From Natronoarchaeum philippinense (GTDB lineage: Archaea > Halobacteriota > Halobacteria > Halobacteriales > Natronoarchaeaceae), in contig NZ_OBEJ01000002.1 of NCBI RefSeq assembly GCF_900215575.1, forward strand, positions 124,001 through 188,000: a stretch of 64,000 nucleotides of DNA, in the 5' to 3' direction. Below are positions 62,021 to 64,000 of the stretch, piece by piece. Below the pieces are notes generated by a model, which saw only the letters and a program-made list of their open reading frames with translations, was not told the DNA's origin and did no database searches. The number at the start of each line of letters is the position of its first letter. Within the stretch, counting starts at the first letter, position 1. Made by a program: the position numbers and the translations under genes.

Positions 62021-62833
62021 CTATCTGTGGGCCGCCGCGTGCGAGAAGACGAACTCCCGGAGGAGCTTCCCGGCCAGCGTCGCGGCCTGCCCGTCGTCCC
62101 GGTCGTTCACCTCGACCACGTCGAACGCGTCGGCGTGGGGTCCGACCTCGCGGACGACATCGCGCAACTCGCGGCTGTCTAGTCCGAACGGCTCGGTCGT
62201 GCCCGTCCCGGGTGCGACGGCCGGATCGGCGGCGTCGATGTCGACGCTGAGGTACACCGACTGCTCGGCCAGCCGCTCCGGCGGCGTCCACGCAGCGACT
62301 TCCTCGGGTGGAACCACCGTCACGTCGTCGCGCTCGGCGCGGTCCCACTCGGCCTCGCTTCCCGTGCGCGCGCCCAGCACGAACGCCTCGTCGGCGACAT
62401 CGAGCGCGTGGCTGGTGACGGTCGCGTGACTCAACTCGTTGCCGTCGTAAGCCTCGCGAAGATCGAGATGGGCGTCCAGACAGACGAACGCGTCGGGCTC
62501 GACCGCGCGGACGCCGGCGATCGAGACGGTGTGCTCGCCGCCCACTACGAGCGGGACGGCGTCGTCCCAGACGATATCCGTGACAACGCCCTCCAGATAG
62601 TCGAGGTACTCGGCGGCGTCGTCCCACGCGCGGACGTCGCCGTGGTCGTGCACGAAAAGCTCAGAGAAGTGCGCGTCCGTCCGTCGGTCGTAGTCGTCGA
62701 AGGTGCGGGCGAACCGGCGAATCCGGTCCGGCCCGAATCTGGTGCCGGGCTGGAACGTCGTCGAGACGTCCAGCGGCGCGCCGGCGAGGACGTAGTCAGC
62801 CTCGTCGCGGGCGGCGCCGGCACCGGGAAACAT
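62021..62833 (-). CDS. speB: Agmatinase
   Basis: 270-residue ureohydrolase. Manganese ligands: VGGEHTVS, FVCLDAHLDLRE and LSVDIDAADPA; all key Asp/His residues are present. It converts agmatine (or an agmatine adduct) with release of urea. The ATG shares one base with the stop codon of the aIF5A gene, so the two are coupled. This supports a role in deoxyhypusine formation on aIF5A, as proposed in Haloferax. Confidence 0.92.
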   Translation of the reverse strand: MFPGAGAARDEADYVLAGAPLDVSTTFQPGTRFGPDRIRRFARTFDDYDRRTDAHFSELFVHDHGDVRAWDDAAEYLDYLEGVVTDIVWDDAVPLVVGGEHTVSIAGVRAVEPDAFVCLDAHLDLREAYDGNELSHATVTSHALDVADEAFVLGARTGSEAEWDRAERDDVTVVPPEEVAAWTPPERLAEQSVYLSVDIDAADPAVAPGTGTTEPFGLDSRELRDVVREVGPHADAFDVVEVNDRDDGQAATLAGKLLREFVFSHAAAHR

Positions 62834-63216
62834 CAGTCCTGCAGAATCTTGCGCTGCTCTTCCATCTCGAGGTACTCGATGTCGTCGTCGGGCGAGAGGT
62901 CGACGTCACCGGGCGTCTTGATGGAGATCGTCTCGTAGGTTTCGAGGTCCATGACCTGCGCGACCGTGTCGCTCTCGACACTGACGACTTGGCCCTGCTT
63001 TCGGTTGACGATCGGGACCCAGATCTTGGCGTCCACAGGCTGGGAAAGGCTGCGCTTCTGGTCGTCGAAGACGCCCTTGCCCTCGATACGGGCCTTCGCG
63101 CTGCCGTGCTTGCCGGGCTTGGCCGTGCTGTAGGCGGTGATCTTGCACGGTTCGTCGTCCATCATCACGTAGTTACCTTCCTGAAGATCTCGCACTTCCT
63201 TCTGCTCTTTCGCCAT
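62833..63216 (-). CDS. eif5a: Translation initiation factor aIF5A
   Basis: 127 residues. The hypusine loop [12 protein letters not shown] carries the target Lys (GKHG, residue about 36), followed by the SH3-like and OB domains ([22 protein letters not shown]). The start [15 protein letters not shown] is standard. It is coupled to agmatinase downstream and clustered with dys, its modifying enzyme. Confidence 0.96.
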   Translation of the reverse strand: MAKEQKEVRDLQEGNYVMMDDEPCKITAYSTAKPGKHGSAKARIEGKGVFDDQKRSLSQPVDAKIWVPIVNRKQGQVVSVESDTVAQVMDLETYETISIKTPGDVDLSPDDDIEYLEMEEQRKILQD

Positions 63217-63355
63217 ACCAGCGGTGTAATATCCGCGGGTGTATAAACGGTTTGGAAACGCTGAGTGACGGATTTCGGGCACTTCGGGCCGTTTTCGGCC
63301 GGTTCGCAGGTTGGCGAGCGCACCCCTCAAGTGGCTGTCGAACCAACGGTCGGGC

Positions 63356-63805
63356 ATGTCCGACGATCAGGAACCGGCCGAGAACATCAGCGGTGGCGCG
63401 GCCCGCGGCGGTCGTGCTGCGGCGTTCGAACCGGGCGACGCCGACACCCGCGCCGAGGCCGTCGTCGACCGGCTCGGCGAGCTGTACTGGCAGAAAGCCT
63501 ACGGCGGACGCGACGCCTTTGAGTGTCTCGTCCGGACGATCCTGAGCCAGAACACCAGCGACGTGGCGAGCCAGCCCGCTCACGACGCGCTGATGGAGCG
63601 GTACGCGCCTGCCGAGAACGCCGAAACCGGCAAAGACGCCGCGCCGACGCCGGACGCCGCCGAGCGCAGCTCGTCGAGCCCTGCCTCGACTTCGTCTCGG
63701 CAGGACGCCGACCTCGCCGCGGCGCTCGTGGCCGCCGACCGCGAGGAGCTCGCAGAGACGATCCGGCCCGCGGGATTGTACAACCAGAAGCCCTCAGTAA
63801 AGTAA
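63356..63805 (+). pseudogene. nth: Endonuclease III, truncated
   Basis: The first 145 or so residues of endonuclease III (base excision glycosylase): LGELYWQKAYGGRDAFECLVRTILSQNTSD and RPAGLYNQK. After YNQK, where SRxI and the catalytic LPGVG-K-Asp region should follow, the frame reads PSVK and stops. The HhH motif, catalytic Lys and Asp, and the iron-sulphur Cys set are all missing. The junction near 63790 coincides with a drop in GC, so the 3' end was displaced by an inserted element. Confidence 0.8.
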
Positions 63806-63848
63806 AGAAACATTATTTACGCCAGCGCATCAGCTTTCCGCCGCAGCG
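63786..63848 (+). promoter_or_regulatory. AT-rich junction with repeat and inverted repeat
   Basis: Just past the break in nth, GTAAAGTAAAG and ATTATTTAC (63798-63821) give a direct repeat (GTAAA) and an inverse (TTTAC). This AT-rich patch of about 30 bp contrasts with the surrounding GC-rich DNA. It may be an element end, an attachment site or the operator of the gene at 63849. Confidence 0.45.
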
Positions 63849-64000
63849 ATGGCGGAAACAACCCAAGTGAACGTCAAAGTCCCAGTCTCGATGAAACAGG
63901 ACTGGGAGAAGTACATCGAGGAACACGAGGAAGCCACATCGCTATCCCACCTGATCCGACTGTCGGTGCAGCGCGAGGTCAGTGGCGAGCGCGGGTCGAA
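63849..64000 (+). CDS. Putative mobile-element regulator, 5' part
   Basis: The gene runs off the window after 50 codons. MAETTQVNVKVPVSMKQDWEKY and SLSHLIRLSVQREV resemble small haloarchaeal proteins with a ribbon-helix-helix-like N-terminus that occur beside integrase genes of proviruses and plasmids (recalled pattern). Its position right after the broken nth gene fits the edge of an integrated element. The rest of that element is not visible. Confidence 0.6.
   Translation, partial: MAETTQVNVKVPVSMKQDWEKYIEEHEEATSLSHLIRLSVQREVSGERGS

Overview
The window reads as chromosomal DNA of a halophilic archaeon (class Halobacteria). GC content is high, the proteins are strongly acidic (Asp/Glu-rich), most genes are leaderless with a TATA-like box about 24-28 bases before the start codon, and the markers are archaeal: aIF2-gamma, aIF1, aIF5A, deoxyhypusine synthase, Rpo7/Spt4, RLI/ABCE1, L40e, CDP-archaeol synthase, archaemetzincin, and the NAD-dependent glucose-6-phosphate dehydrogenase (azf) known from Haloferax. 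The genus cannot be fixed from the sequence. Nearly all of it is ordinary core genome.

Layout. 1-10 kb: end of a membrane gene, aldo/keto reductase, an ABC exporter, a glutamine amidotransferase, an alpha/beta hydrolase without its nucleophile, CPBP protease, carS, proline dehydrogenase, DUF502 and ilvE. 10.2-13.4 kb: a cluster of short perfect hairpins, then the conserved minus-strand information operon aIF2-gamma / PIN / rpo7 / spt4 / dephospho-CoA kinase. 13.7-29.2 kb: lactate permease, AzlCD, PhnP-like hydrolase, AAA ATPase, thiolase, ABC-2 type exporter, XTP pyrophosphatase, PIN-like protein, HTH protein and RLI. 29.2-31.5 kb: a gene-poor stretch followed by a Tat-exported beta-helix protein. 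31.6-35.9 kb: MoxR / DUF58 / transglutaminase operon. 36-45 kb: aIF1, tRNA-Pro, cspA, carbonic anhydrase, archaemetzincin, PAP2, PHP protein and tRNA-Val. 45-59 kb: SOUL protein, a second ABC exporter, otsA-otsB (trehalose), creatininase-family protein, azf, L40e, coiled-coil protein and a GH2-like protein. 59.5-63.2 kb: deoxyhypusine synthase, Nif3-like protein, agmatinase and aIF5A, which fit one pathway for modifying aIF5A. 63.3-64 kb: endonuclease III, cut off by what looks like the edge of an integrated element.

Features not explained by ordinary genes: (1) a 311-bp intergenic element at 60693-61003 whose four perfect helices meet in a four-way junction with no unpaired base between them; (2) copies of tRNA 3' ends downstream of both tRNA genes, separated by hairpins; (3) a triple CACTTT motif upstream of two unlinked genes; (4) the hairpin array at 10178-10347; (5) the truncated nth gene; (6) an apparent one-base frameshift just after the start of a TrmB-like regulator. 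No CRISPR array, rRNA gene, complete insertion sequence or recognisable defence cluster was seen.
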